Origin: Gammaproteobacteria bacterium
GTDB taxonomy: Bacteria > Pseudomonadota > Gammaproteobacteria > Nevskiales > Nevskiaceae
Length of the DNA: 50,189 nucleotides
Assembly (NCBI GenBank): GCA_028871525.1
Contig: JAGWMX010000007.1
Coordinates: 1 to 50,189, forward strand
Direction of reading: 5' to 3'
The position numbers and the translations under genes are program-made. Below, piece after piece: positions 17,467 to 26,687 of this stretch (positions are counted from its first letter, which is position 1; each line of letters opens with the position of its first letter). Under the pieces are notes generated by a model, which did no database searches, was not told the DNA's origin, and worked only from the letters and a program-made list of their open reading frames with translations.

Positions 17467-18303
17467 TCAACGCAGCCGCTGGACCAACCGCTGCAGCTCG
17501 GCGGCATTGTCGAATTTCAGCGACAATCTGCCGCCGCCGCCCCGGCCGGTACGGATGGTCACCGGCGCGCCGATGCGCTGCGAAAGCTCGCCCTCGAGTT
17601 CCCGGTGAGTGCCGGCGGCCGGCGTACGCCGCGCCGACAGTGGCGCCTTGACCAGCGCCTCGGTCTGGCGCACCGACAGACCCAACGCGACGACTTTTTG
17701 CGCCAGCGGCAAACGGCGCGCTTCCGGCGCCCCCAGCAGCACCTTGGCGTGGCCGGCCGAGAGTCTGGCTTCGCGCAGCCACTGCTGAACCTGCTCCGGC
17801 AAATCCAACAGCCGCAGCAGATTGCTGATCGCCGCGCGCGAGCGACCGAGCGCTTCGGCGGCACGTTCGTGGGTCAAACCGCAGTCGTCGAGCAAACGCC
17901 GCAATGCCGCGGCCTCTTCGATCGGATTCAGATCGGCGCGCTGGATGTTTTCGACCAGCGCAGTGGCCATCGCCGCGCGCGCGTCGAGCTTGCGCACCAG
18001 CGCCGGGATGCGCACCAACCCGGCTTGCCCGGCCGCCCGCCAGCGCCGCTCGCCGGCGACCAGCTGATAGCCGGCGGCATCCGGCCGCACGATGATCGGC
18101 TGCACCACGCCCTGAGCGCGGATCGAGACCGCCAGCTCGGCGAGCCGGTCCTCATCGAAATGTCGGCGCGGCTGTTCCGGGTTCGGATGAATCGCCGCCA
18201 GCGGCAGTTCACGCAGCTCGCCTTCGGCGTCCTCGCCGGCGTCGGCAGGCGCGCCAAGCAGCGCGTCCAGCCCCCGGCCAAGCCCTCTTTTTTTTGCGCT
18301 CAT
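17467..18303 (-). CDS. parB: Chromosome-partitioning protein ParB
   Basis: 278 residues. The N-terminal RGLGRGLDALL motif that stimulates ParA, the GERRWRAAG CTP-binding/spreading motif (about residues 84-92), ALVENIQRADLNPIEEA, and a helix-turn-helix around LTHERAAEALGRSRAAISNLLRLL are all present. It binds parS near the origin and works with ParA. It is separated from parA by 140 bases rather than overlapping it. I searched by eye for the parS palindrome TGTTTCACGTGAAACA and saw no full copy in the window. Confidence 0.96.
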   Translation of the reverse strand: MSAKKRGLGRGLDALLGAPADAGEDAEGELRELPLAAIHPNPEQPRRHFDEDRLAELAVSIRAQGVVQPIIVRPDAAGYQLVAGERRWRAAGQAGLVRIPALVRKLDARAAMATALVENIQRADLNPIEEAAALRRLLDDCGLTHERAAEALGRSRAAISNLLRLLDLPEQVQQWLREARLSAGHAKVLLGAPEARRLPLAQKVVALGLSVRQTEALVKAPLSARRTPAAGTHRELEGELSQRIGAPVTIRTGRGGGGRLSLKFDNAAELQRLVQRLR

Positions 18304-18443
18304 CGCCGGCTTGCCACGCGGTCGCGGAGGGTGAGGTTCATGGCGCTAGTTTGACGGCTTACGCAGATGCGGCGCCAGTGCGTGGCGGATACGCCCGTGG
18401 GTGTTCGCCGGCGGGCGTCCCCATCGGCTTGCCCGCCGCCCGG

Positions 18444-19229
18444 TCACGGCAGCCGCAACTGGCCGCCGTCATGGCGGCGCAGGATTTCGCCGGCCAGGGC
18501 CAGATAAGCCTTGGCGCCGGCCGATGCCGGATCGTAGCTGAGCGCCGGCAGGCCGTGGCTCGGCGCCTCGGCCAGCCGCACGTTGCGCGGAATGATGGTG
18601 CGGTAAACCTTGTCGGTGAAGTGCTGGGTCAGCTGCACCGAGACATCGTTGGATAGGTTGTTGCGCGGATCGAACATGGTCCGCAGCAGACCTTCAACCT
18701 CCAGCTTCGGATTGATCACACGGCGGATTTTCTCCACCGTGTCGAGCAAGGCGGTCAGTCCCTCCAGCGCGTAGTATTCGCACTGCATCGGTATCAGCAC
18801 GCCGTCGGCGGCGACCAGCGCGTTGACGGTCAGTTTGGACAGCGCCGGCGGACAGTCCAGCAGCACGAAATCGTAGCGTTCGTCGGCCGGCGCCAGCGCG
18901 GATTTCAGTGCGAACTCGCCGATCGGCATCTCGCGCAGCCGCACCTCGGCCTCGGTCAGGTCGCCGTTTCCCGGAACCAGATCCAGACCCAGCGCCGGCA
19001 ACCGAACCAGTATCGACTCGATTGAAGCCTTTTCCAGCAGCAGATCGCGCGCCGACAGGGTGATCTGGTTCTTGTCCACCCCCACGCCCATCGTCGCATT
19101 GCCCTGCGGATCCAGGTCCACCAGCAGCACCCGCCGCCGGGTCGCAGCCAGCGACGCGGCGAGGTTGACCGCAGTAGTGGTTTTGCCGACCCCGCCCTTC
19201 TGGTTGGCGACGGCGATGATCCGGGTCAT
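18444..19229 (-). CDS. parA: Chromosome-partitioning ATPase ParA (Soj)
   Basis: 261 residues. The deviant Walker A motif KGGVGKTT is at 11-18; LVDLDPQGNATMG and FVLLDCPPALS supply the other nucleotide-binding motifs. It is a chromosomal, small-type ParA without an N-terminal DNA-binding domain. The start codon overlaps the rsmG stop by four bases, the usual rsmG-parA coupling. Confidence 0.97.
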   Translation of the reverse strand: MTRIIAVANQKGGVGKTTTAVNLAASLAATRRRVLLVDLDPQGNATMGVGVDKNQITLSARDLLLEKASIESILVRLPALGLDLVPGNGDLTEAEVRLREMPIGEFALKSALAPADERYDFVLLDCPPALSKLTVNALVAADGVLIPMQCEYYALEGLTALLDTVEKIRRVINPKLEVEGLLRTMFDPRNNLSNDVSVQLTQHFTDKVYRTIIPRNVRLAEAPSHGLPALSYDPASAGAKAYLALAGEILRRHDGGQLRLP

Positions 19230-19891
19230 GCGCGCTGCGATCCGGACGCGCGCACGGCCACCACCAGATGGCGCTCCGCGGCCAGCCCGGGGATTTGCAG
19301 CGGATGAACGGCCTGAACCGACATGGCCGGCGGCACCGCCTCGAGTTCGTGGCGCCTGAGCTTACCCTTCATCGCCAGCCAGCGACCAGACGTGCCGCTC
19401 AGATGCAGGGTCAGGCGCAGGAATTCGCCCAATTCTGCGAACGCCCGCGATATCACCGTCGCTGCCGGCCGCGACGGCGAATAGACCTCCACCCGTGTTT
19501 CGATCACTTCGACGTTGTCCAGCGCCAGATGGCGCGCGACGTGGCGCAGAAAACGGGCCTTCTTGCCGGCCGCATCCAGCACGGTTACCGGCCAGTCGCG
19601 ACGGGCGATCGCCAGCACCAGCCCCGGCAGTCCGGCGCCGGAGCCGACGTCGATCAACGGCGGTGCGCAATACGGCAGCACCGCCAGACTGTCCAGCAGA
19701 TGGTGGCTGACCATCCGCAGCGGATCGCGAATCCCGGTCAGGTTGTAGGCACGGCTCCAGCGCACCAGCTCGTCGAGATAGGCCAGCAGTACCGGCATCG
19801 CCGTGTCCGGAGCACCGAGCGCGGCGACGCCGCGCGCCAGCGCCTCATCCGCTGCCGAGGCGGCGCCGGGCGTCGGTCGCGCCGCCGGCAT
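19226..19891 (-). CDS. rsmG: 16S rRNA (guanine-527-N7) methyltransferase RsmG
   Basis: 221 residues. The SAM-binding block LIDVGSGAGLPGLVLAIA and RWSRAYNLTGIRDP near the N-terminus are the family signatures; VISRAFAELGEFL follows. It methylates 16S rRNA in the 530 loop. In most gammaproteobacteria mnmG lies directly upstream; here a conserved hypothetical gene on the same strand takes that place, 41 bases away. Confidence 0.96.
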   Translation of the reverse strand: MPAARPTPGAASAADEALARGVAALGAPDTAMPVLLAYLDELVRWSRAYNLTGIRDPLRMVSHHLLDSLAVLPYCAPPLIDVGSGAGLPGLVLAIARRDWPVTVLDAAGKKARFLRHVARHLALDNVEVIETRVEVYSPSRPAATVISRAFAELGEFLRLTLHLSGTSGRWLAMKGKLRRHELEAVPPAMSVQAVHPLQIPGLAAERHLVVAVRASGSQRA

Positions 19892-19932
19892 TTCGATCGG
19901 AATTAAGATGCTCGTGCGCGGCGTCCGCGCCG

Positions 19933-20343
19933 CTATGGCAATTTGATTTTTCCTGGCGGCATCATCGCGGCGTGCGCACCGCCGGTCAGGCCCGCGGCGG
20001 CGCCGGCCTCGGGAATCAGAATCGACGAACCCGCCTCGCGGCGCAGCTCGCGCAGCTTGTCCATCGTCTCCTGCAATGCCCGCCGGGCGATTTCACCGAA
20101 ACGTTGCGCGGCCTGCTCCAGCGAGTCGGCGTCGATCTCGAAGGAAAGCGGCAGCGTGCCGGCCGGGGTCAGCAACTGCGCCTGCCCGACGTATAGCACT
20201 TTGCGCTTGGCATCGGCAGCGCCATTTTTGTCCACCGGGGTCAGCCGCAGCAGCGTGCCGCCGCCGCGATCCGAAAACACCTCTTCCCGGTACAGGGCAC
20301 CGGGGTCCATCCGCAGATCCGCGACTTCTTCGTTTCCGGCCAT
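19933..20343 (-). CDS. Conserved hypothetical cytoplasmic protein
   Basis: 136 residues from the ATG at 20343. No signal peptide or membrane segment. The core reads LYREEVFSDR, then VLYVGQAQLLTPAGTLPLSFEIDADSLEQAAQRF, then ALQETMDKLRELRREAGSSILIPEAG, and it ends in a Gly/Ala/Met/Pro tail. I recall similar uncharacterised proteins in other gamma- and betaproteobacteria. Starts at 20361 (GTG), 20352, 20343 or 20310 are all possible, and no ribosome site decides between them. Function unknown. Confidence 0.6.
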   Translation of the reverse strand: MAGNEEVADLRMDPGALYREEVFSDRGGGTLLRLTPVDKNGAADAKRKVLYVGQAQLLTPAGTLPLSFEIDADSLEQAAQRFGEIARRALQETMDKLRELRREAGSSILIPEAGAAAGLTGGAHAAMMPPGKIKLP

Positions 20344-20416
20344 CTCCGGCATCCACCGCACAAGTTTCGTCGGCTAGCTTAACAAGAACGCCGGCGACCG
20401 CGGTACGCAGGCGGCC

Positions 20417-21061
20417 TCAGCGGTTGCCGGCGGCACGCGGCAGCCGCGCTGCCGATCGGACCACGGCAGCGGAGGGCGACGCGGGCGGGATCAACGTGCG
20501 AATCAGGAAGCGCAGGTATTCGTTGAACTGCGGGCCGGCGGGCAACGCATCCGGGTTGTCGCGGCGCATGCGCACCGTGCCCATGAAAATGCAATGCGCG
20601 AAAGTGGCCCAATTGTGCGCCTCGTCTTCGGGCAGGCCGAGCGCCCGGTAGCAGTCGCAGACGTAAGTGCGCCGCCGTTCGTTGATCCGCTGCACGCACT
20701 CGCGCGCCGCCAGGTGATCCGTGGCCGACAGCACCAGCAACAGGCGCTCCGAACGCGGATCGGTGTTGGCCACCTCCCGGAACAGTGAGTGGATCCGCTC
20801 GCGAGGATCGCCTGCGTGCTGATCGGCGTGGGCGATGACGTCCTCGATCTCGCGCTTTTCCCACGCCGCCAGCGCGGCCTGGATCAGGGCCTCGCGGGTC
20901 GGGAAATGCCAGTAGAAACTGCCTTTGGTAACCCCCAGCCGGCGCGCCAGCGGCTCCACTGCCACCGCCTCGAGGCCGCCGGCAGCCATCGCGTCCAGCG
21001 CCGCCTCGGCCCAGTCCTGCGCCGACAGACTGACACGCGTTTCCAGACTGGAATTCTTCAT
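20417..21061 (-). CDS. TetR family transcriptional regulator
   Basis: 214 residues. The helix-turn-helix is VEPLARRLGVTKGSFYWHFPTREALIQAAL (about residues 35-64, quoted in part), the classic TetR pattern ending in the FYWHF block. The C-terminal ligand domain is not assignable. It is divergent from the DUF4124 gene, and a short palindrome lies between them. The ligand and target genes are unknown. Confidence 0.88.
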   Translation of the reverse strand: MKNSSLETRVSLSAQDWAEAALDAMAAGGLEAVAVEPLARRLGVTKGSFYWHFPTREALIQAALAAWEKREIEDVIAHADQHAGDPRERIHSLFREVANTDPRSERLLLVLSATDHLAARECVQRINERRRTYVCDCYRALGLPEDEAHNWATFAHCIFMGTVRMRRDNPDALPAGPQFNEYLRFLIRTLIPPASPSAAVVRSAARLPRAAGNR

Positions 21062-21103
21062 CGACGAATTTGAAACTGCGCAGGCTGCGCCGGCAGTCTA
21101 ACA

Positions 21104-21117
21104 ATACGCACCCGTAT
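21104..21117. promoter_or_regulatory. Candidate operator palindrome between tetR-type gene and DUF4124 gene
   Basis: ATACG-CACC-CGTAT is a perfect 5+5 dyad in the 114-base divergent gap. TetR-family proteins commonly autoregulate through such sites, but the dyad is short and could occur by chance. Confidence 0.3.
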
Positions 21118-21175
21118 GGAGCAAGCCGCAGCCGCGGCGATGACGACGGGCGCAATGCGCCTTACACTGCAGCTG

Positions 21176-21610
21176 ATGAAATCCGCCGCGCTGCTGTTGC
21201 TGTTGCTGCCGCTGTGTGCGCAGGCAGCGATCTACCGCTGGACAGACGCCGGCGGCGTGATCCATTTCAGCCAGTCGCCGCCCTCCGGCCGCGCGTTCGT
21301 GCGCATCGACCCGCAGGTTCCGCCGCCGACTCCGGCGCCGGCGGTCAAGGCGCTCGACCGTACGGCGCAGCAACTGAACACAGAGCAAGGCGAGCGCCAA
21401 CAGGCACACGAGGCCGAATTGGCCGCCAAGGCCCGCCGTGCCGAGGATTGCGCCAAGGCGCGCAGCCGGATCAGCTTCCTGGAAGAAAAGACCGCGCACC
21501 GACTGTTCGTCAAAGGCTCCGACGGCCAACGGACGCGGATGACGCAAGAGCAATTCGAACAGCAGCTGTCGCAGGCGCGCGCCGCCGAAACCGCCAGTTG
21601 CGGCGCGTGA
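21176..21610 (+). CDS. Exported DUF4124-domain protein
   Basis: 144 residues from the ATG at 21176. A signal peptide (MKSAALLLLLLPLCAQA) is followed by the DUF4124 signature IYRWTDAGGVIHFSQSPP. The remainder is an Ala/Gln/Glu/Arg-rich helical region (KALDRTAQQLNTEQGERQQ onward), likely coiled coil, ending with two cysteines about 27 residues from the last (AEDCAKARS) and at the end (ASCGA). A longer start at 21155 or 21116 is open. DUF4124 proteins are periplasmic and poorly understood. Confidence 0.75.
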   Translation: MKSAALLLLLLPLCAQAAIYRWTDAGGVIHFSQSPPSGRAFVRIDPQVPPPTPAPAVKALDRTAQQLNTEQGERQQAHEAELAAKARRAEDCAKARSRISFLEEKTAHRLFVKGSDGQRTRMTQEQFEQQLSQARAAETASCGA

Positions 21611-21676
21611 ATTCGAACTGACTCCGCAGATCGCAGCGCCTACCGCAGCGCCTGCGGAGATATCGCGGTGATGGTC

Positions 21677-21702
21677 GGGCGTCGGCCCGCAAGCCGACGC
21701 CC
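21677..21702. terminator. Hairpin between convergent DUF4124 and fkpA-like genes
   Basis: GGGCGTCGGC and GCCGACGCCC form a perfect 10-bp stem with loop CCGCAA. There is no T-tract on either strand, so it would act as a 3'-end stabiliser or a weak shared terminator rather than a classic intrinsic one. Confidence 0.45.
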
Positions 21703-21721
21703 ACCGATCGCGTCGGACGCC

Positions 21722-22498
21722 TTAGCGGCTGTTGCCGTGCGGCGCTGCTGCGGCGCCCGGCTGACTGTTCGGGCCGACGTTCAACAGCTCGACTTCGAAC
21801 ACCAGCGCCTGGTTGGGTCCGATCTTCAGCCCGGCGCCACGCTCGCCGTAGGCCAGTTTCGGCGACACATAGAACTTGTACTTGGCGCCCGGCTTCATCA
21901 ACTGCAAGCCTTCGCCCCAGGCCGGTATCACGTCGGCCAGCGGCAGGGTCGCCGGCTGGCCACGCTCGTACGAGCTGTCGAACACGGTGCCGTCCGGCAG
22001 CATGCCCTTGTAGTTGACCGTGACGTGATCGTCGGCTTTCGGCGGCTTGCCGCTGCCTTCTTTCTCGACCTCGTACTCGAGACCGTCGGCGGTGGTCTTG
22101 ACGCCGGGTTTCTTGGCCATCTCGGCCAGGAATTTGTCGGCGGCTTCCTGGTTGGTCTTGGCCTCGGCTTCGCGCTTGGCCTGCTGTTCCGCCCGGATCT
22201 TCTGCGACACGGCGACCTTGATCTGCTGCCGCTGCTGTTCGTCGAGCCGTGCCTTGGTGCCGGCGGCGCCCTCCTCGAGGCCGGTTTCCAGCGCCTTGAG
22301 GTCGACGTTGTCCTTGACTTCTTGCAGCGAGTGACCAAGATCGTAGCCAATGGCGTAGCTGAATTTCTGCTGATCGGTGGTCAGATCGCCGGCGGCGGCT
22401 TTTTCAGCACCACCGGCGGTGGTGGTGCCGGTCTTGCCGCAGGCCGCCATCAGCACGGCGCAGGCAACGGCGAGGGCGATGGGTTTGAAATTGGACAT
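21722..22498 (-). CDS. FkpA-like lipoprotein peptidyl-prolyl isomerase (FKBP type)
   Basis: 258 residues. The N-terminus ends in the lipobox LMAAC (Cys20), so it is a lipoprotein rather than a soluble FkpA. A helical dimerisation domain rich in Gln, Lys and Glu (about 40-140) precedes an FKBP domain with VTVNYKGMLPDGTVFDSSY, VIPAWGEGLQLMKPGAKYKFYVSP and LAYGERGAG. It would assist folding of envelope proteins. GGAG lies about 10 bases before ATG 22498. The frame stays open far upstream, but only this start gives a signal sequence. Confidence 0.9.
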   Translation of the reverse strand: MSNFKPIALAVACAVLMAACGKTGTTTAGGAEKAAAGDLTTDQQKFSYAIGYDLGHSLQEVKDNVDLKALETGLEEGAAGTKARLDEQQRQQIKVAVSQKIRAEQQAKREAEAKTNQEAADKFLAEMAKKPGVKTTADGLEYEVEKEGSGKPPKADDHVTVNYKGMLPDGTVFDSSYERGQPATLPLADVIPAWGEGLQLMKPGAKYKFYVSPKLAYGERGAGLKIGPNQALVFEVELLNVGPNSQPGAAAAPHGNSR

Positions 22499-22607
22499 AG
22501 AGCAGTTACTCCCTGAAGCGGGGTTTAAGGAACGGCCGCACCACCGCGGACGGCAACGGCCGCGCCGGCGGCGGCGCGGTTTAAGAGTATAGCCTTCTGC
22601 CGCACCT

Positions 22608-23470
22608 TCAGCCGGCGCCCGGCTTCGGTCGTCGCAGCAGCAACTGCAGCAGCGCCATCGCGTAACGCTCCAGCGTCTCACCGAGCAGCCGGCCAAGCGC
22701 GGCCAAAGCGCCGAACGCCGGCGTCGCCACTGCGGGCCGCCGCAGCCAGCCGTTGTCGTCGCGCAGCAACAGTCCACGCCCGAGCATGCGCTGCAGATAG
22801 ACTTGTACCGCCAGTTCGCAGTCGGCAGGTGCCCACGGCAGGAAAAACTCGGTGCGCAGGAACGGGTATGGCGCACGGCAACCGGTCACGATCGCCTCCT
22901 CGGTCAACCGGCTTTCAGCGGCAAGCCTTTGGCGGCGGCTTCGCGCTCGATTGCATGCCGCACCGCCGGCACCTCCGGTACGCCGGCGATCACCACCGCG
23001 CGGCGCAGCAGCGTTGGTCCGAGCGCGGCGGTGCGCGCGCGCAGGAATTGCAACTGCAGTACACGCGCGGCCTTGCGCTGCGCGCGCAGCGGATTGCCGT
23101 CGACCTCGGCCAAGGCGCGCAGCGACAGCGGCAGCACCTGCACCTCGTAGCCGGCAGCGGCCGCGGCACGGTTCAGCAGCGTGCCCAGGCCGGCGTCGGG
23201 CTGGCGCAGTGCCGGCAGATACAGACAGACGGCACGGCGCGGACCCGGCAACTGCGCGCCGCTGCGCTGCGGCGCCGGCAGGCCCAGCTTGCGGCAGACG
23301 CGCGCCAGCGCCAGCGCGTCGATCCAGCCGCACGTCGGCAGTACGTAGCACAGCGGCTTGATCGGGTCCAACCCAAGCCGCGACAGCTCCGGCGTCGCAC
23401 GGTGACGCACCAGGACCAGAAACGGCGCCAGCCACACGCGCGCCAGCGCGAATATCAACGATCCGAACAT
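22608..23470 (-). pseudogene. plsB: plsB remnant: glycerol-3-phosphate acyltransferase with internal deletion and frameshift
   Basis: The first part (23470 to 22904, 188 codons) follows the PlsB N-terminus: LGLDPIKPLCYVLP, YEVQVLPLSLRALAEVDGNP, LQLQFLRARTAALGP, AIEREAAAKG. The last part lies in another frame (about 22916 to 22608) and matches the extreme PlsB C-terminus: LTEEAIV, YPFLRTEFFLPW, RGLLLRDDNGWL, LLGETLERYAM. Against the roughly 807-residue E. coli enzyme, about 400 residues are missing, including the HX4D acyltransferase site. The start is still preceded by AGGGAGG, an excellent ribosome site. Two short proteins could be made, but neither can be an active acyltransferase. Confidence 0.78.
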
Positions 23471-23583
23471 CGGCCTCCCTACGTGTCGCCGAACTGTCGG
23501 CGCACCCGGGCGCACGCCCATGGTGACAGTCGCGTGGCAGGAGCGTCATCATCATCGCTTCCGCTTGTCGCCGCCACGCCGTC

Positions 23584-25350
23584 ATGCAGCTGCGCGAAAT
23601 CCTCGCCGCCAACCGCCTGTTCGACGGGCTGCCGCCGCAGGCGCTGGACCAGTTGACACAGCACTGCCGCCTGCAGGCGCTACGCGGCGGCAGTGAGTTG
23701 CTGCAGCCCGATTCGCCGGTGGACGCGCTTTATCTGGTCGCCAGCGGCCGGCTGCGGGTGCACGATGCCGGCGGTCACCTGCTGGCCGAGATCACCGCCG
23801 GCGAGTCGGTTGGTGAAATCGGCCTGTTTGCGCGCCGCGCCGAAGGCGTGAGCGTGCGTGCGGCGCGCGACTGCGTCCTGCTGCGCATCGACCGCGACGA
23901 TTTCCTGGCCTTCGCCGAAGCGCATCCGGCGTCGCTGTTTCAGATCATCGATCTGATCGTCCACCGTCTGAGCCGCGCGCAGCGGACGCGGACCGAGCGG
24001 CGGCGCGGCGCGCGGGTGATCGCGGTGGTGCCGGCGCAGCCGAGCATCGACGTGCAAGGCTTCGTCCGTCAGCTGTCCGGCGCTCTCGGCCGTTTCGGCG
24101 CGGTTCAGCAGCTCGACGCCGCCAGAGTGGATGCCGATCTGGGCGAGGGCCAGGCGCAGTTGCCGGCCGAGGCCCGCACCGACGCGCTGATCGATTATCT
24201 GAACCACCTCGAAACCGGGCTCGGCCATGGCCGGCTGATCTACTGTGCCGACGCCGATTCCAGCGCCTGGTCGCGCCGCTGCATGCGACAGAGCGACTGC
24301 ATTGTGCTGCTCGCCCGCGCCGACGATCCGCCGGTGCTGACGCCGATGGTCGCCGACTGGCAAGCGATCACCGGCTGCGCGCCGACCGAGCTGGTGCTGC
24401 TGCGCGAGCCGAGCGCGGGCGCCGGCGACGTCGCCGCCTGGTACGGGCGGCTGGGGTTGCTGCGGCTGCATCATTTCGTATCGCCGTCGCGGCCACCGCA
24501 GGCGCTGGCGCGCCGGCTCGCCGGCCGTGCGCTCGGGCTGGTGCTCGGCGGCGGCGGCGCGCGCGGCTTCGCCCACATCGGGCTGCTGCGCGCGCTCGAC
24601 GAACTCGAGCTGCCGGTGGATTTGACCGCCGGCAGCTCGATGGGCGCGTTTTTCGGCGCGCAGGTGGCCTGTGGCTTCGATTATCGGCAGGTTCTGGAAG
24701 TCACGCGCGAAACCTTCGTCACCCGCAACTATCTCAACGACTACACGCTGCCGCGGGTATCGCTGATCCGCGGCCGTAAGTTCCTGCACCGGCTGCAGGA
24801 AGTGTTCGGACCACGCACGATCGAGTCGTTGTGGAAGCCGTTTTTTTGCGTCACCACCAACCTGACCCACGGTACCGCCTGCGTCCACGACCGCGGCCCG
24901 CTGGCGCTGTGGGTCGGCACCAGCATGGCCGTTCCGGGCGTAGCGCCACCGGTGGCCTGGCACGGCGACCTGCACGCCGACGGTGCGGTGATCAACTCGC
25001 TGCCCACCGACGTCCTGCACGCACTGGCCTGCGGACCGGTGATCGCTTCGGACGTCAGCACTCGCGGCGCCATCGCCGTGCCCGGCATCGCAGGTCCCGC
25101 TCCGGAGGCGCTGCTACACCAGAACGACGCCAAAGATCGCATCGGTCTACTGGATATTCTGTTTCGTACCGCCACGCTGACCGGCGAGGCCGGCGATGCG
25201 TCGCGCAAGGCGCTGGCCGATTGTTCGCTGCGCATGCCGGTGGACGAGGTCGGTCTGTTCGAATGGCAGCGTCTCGACGAACTGGCCGAACGCGGCTACC
25301 GGCACGCGCTGGCCGAGCTGCAGCGCAACGCCGTCGCGCTGGGGCTCTAG
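23584..25350 (+). CDS. Patatin-like esterase with N-terminal cyclic-nucleotide-binding domain (NTE/RssA group)
   Basis: 588 residues. Residues about 10-130 form a cNMP-binding-like jelly roll (LYLVASGRLRV, GESVGEIGLFARRAEG). A middle region of about 170 residues follows. The patatin domain has the oxyanion loop GGGGARG (322-328), the nucleophile in GSSMG (Ser352) and the catalytic Asp466 in HADGAVINSLP. It should hydrolyse lysophospholipids or related esters at the membrane. It runs into the YihY gene with a 4-base tail overlap and is divergent from the plsB remnant. Confidence 0.9.
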   Translation: MQLREILAANRLFDGLPPQALDQLTQHCRLQALRGGSELLQPDSPVDALYLVASGRLRVHDAGGHLLAEITAGESVGEIGLFARRAEGVSVRAARDCVLLRIDRDDFLAFAEAHPASLFQIIDLIVHRLSRAQRTRTERRRGARVIAVVPAQPSIDVQGFVRQLSGALGRFGAVQQLDAARVDADLGEGQAQLPAEARTDALIDYLNHLETGLGHGRLIYCADADSSAWSRRCMRQSDCIVLLARADDPPVLTPMVADWQAITGCAPTELVLLREPSAGAGDVAAWYGRLGLLRLHHFVSPSRPPQALARRLAGRALGLVLGGGGARGFAHIGLLRALDELELPVDLTAGSSMGAFFGAQVACGFDYRQVLEVTRETFVTRNYLNDYTLPRVSLIRGRKFLHRLQEVFGPRTIESLWKPFFCVTTNLTHGTACVHDRGPLALWVGTSMAVPGVAPPVAWHGDLHADGAVINSLPTDVLHALACGPVIASDVSTRGAIAVPGIAGPAPEALLHQNDAKDRIGLLDILFRTATLTGEAGDASRKALADCSLRMPVDEVGLFEWQRLDELAERGYRHALAELQRNAVALGL

Positions 25351-26654
25351 GCCAGCCAGTCGCGCAGGCTGCGGCCGGCGGCGGCGGCGCTATCGGTCTC
25401 CAGCGCAGCCAGCAGTTCGCACGCCCGCGCCGCCGCCTGACCGCCACTGTAGGCCGTCTGGCCGCGCGCAGTCAGCCACAGTTGGCGCAGATCGATCGAC
25501 TGCGGATCGCGCGCCAGCAGCAGCGCGCCGTCGGCACCCTGTGCCAGTACGCCGGCGCCCAGCAGCGGCGCCAACGCCCGCGCCAGTGCAGACGGCATCA
25601 CTCCCAGTTCGCGCGCCAGCTCGGCGTCGGCGACCGGCGGCCGGCCAGCGACGAAGCGCGCCCCGACCACCGCCACCGCTGCCAGTGCCAGCACCTCGCG
25701 CTCGCGGCTGCCGGGCTCCGGCACCGCGTGCGCGCGCAACCGCTGCGGGTGCTGCAGATAGAACGTCAGCCGGCAGCCCAGCAGCAGCACCTGCCAGCCG
25801 ACATATAACCAGATCAACAGGAAAATCAGGATTGCGAAGCTCGAATACACCGCGTTGTAGTTGCCGGCGTTGGCGACGAACGTGGCGAAGACGGCGCTGG
25901 CCGCCTGCCACGCCACGCCGGCGCAGAGCCCGGCAATCAGCGCCGGGGCTGCGCGCACGCGGGTGTTCGGAATGAAAGCATAGAGAAACGAAAACGCCGC
26001 CCATATCAGCGCGTACGGCATCAGCTTGAACCCCGACACCAGGATCGAGCCGAACGGCTCGACGCGCATCAGGCTGGCGACCACGTGACTGTTCTTGATG
26101 GTGGCGGTGAGCCCGAGCGCCGAAAATACCAGCAGCGGACCGACGATCAGCACCGACATGTAATCGCCGAAGCGTTGCTGCAAGGCGCGGCCACGGCCGA
26201 TTCCCCAGGCGAAATTGAAACTGGCCTCGACCTTGTGAATCAACGAAATCGCGGTATACACCAGCAGGCCGACGCCGACCGATCCGAGCACGCCGATTTT
26301 CATGTTATCGACGAAACCGGCGACGCGGCGCGCCAGCACCATTCCCTCCGGACCCAGTGGGGCGAAGAATCTGGTCAGCACGCTGATCAACGCATCGTGC
26401 ACACCGAACGCCTTCAACACCGAAAACGCCAGCGCCAGCAGCGGCACCAGCGACAGCAGCGAGGTGTAGACCAGACTCATCGCCCGCAGCGACAGTTCGC
26501 CGGCGAACAAATCGCGCAGCAGAGCCAGCGCGTAGCGCGCGACCTGCAGACCGAGCCGAGCCGGCCAGGCGCCCGGCTCGCGGTTCCACAGATATCCCTG
26601 CAGACGCTGAAACGGAGCGGAGATCAAAGAAGCGGCGGCGGTGCGGGTCCGCAC
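25347..26654 (-). CDS. YihY/BrkB family inner-membrane protein
   Basis: 435 residues beginning at a GTG. The family blocks are LRAMSLVYTSLLSLVPLLALAFSVL, FVDNMKIGVLGSVGVGLLVYT, PNTRVRAAPALIAGLCAGVAWQ and NYNAVYSSFAILIFLLIWLYVGW, with about six helices. A cytoplasmic C-terminal region (about 320-435) looks like a winged-helix fold (VADAELARELGVMPSALARALAPLLGAG). This family was once called ribonuclease BN, which is now considered wrong; the function is unsettled. Its start lies 33 bases from the recQ start on the other strand. Confidence 0.88.
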   Translation of the reverse strand: MRTRTAAASLISAPFQRLQGYLWNREPGAWPARLGLQVARYALALLRDLFAGELSLRAMSLVYTSLLSLVPLLALAFSVLKAFGVHDALISVLTRFFAPLGPEGMVLARRVAGFVDNMKIGVLGSVGVGLLVYTAISLIHKVEASFNFAWGIGRGRALQQRFGDYMSVLIVGPLLVFSALGLTATIKNSHVVASLMRVEPFGSILVSGFKLMPYALIWAAFSFLYAFIPNTRVRAAPALIAGLCAGVAWQAASAVFATFVANAGNYNAVYSSFAILIFLLIWLYVGWQVLLLGCRLTFYLQHPQRLRAHAVPEPGSREREVLALAAVAVVGARFVAGRPPVADAELARELGVMPSALARALAPLLGAGVLAQGADGALLLARDPQSIDLRQLWLTARGQTAYSGGQAAARACELLAALETDSAAAAGRSLRDWLA

Positions 26655-26687
26655 CGATTGTCGCGGTCCCCGGCAGCGCTGTCTATC

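Noticed and set aside
26085-26687. Long open extension upstream of recQ
   Set aside because: It is antisense to the YihY gene; helicase homology begins only after the ATG at 26688.
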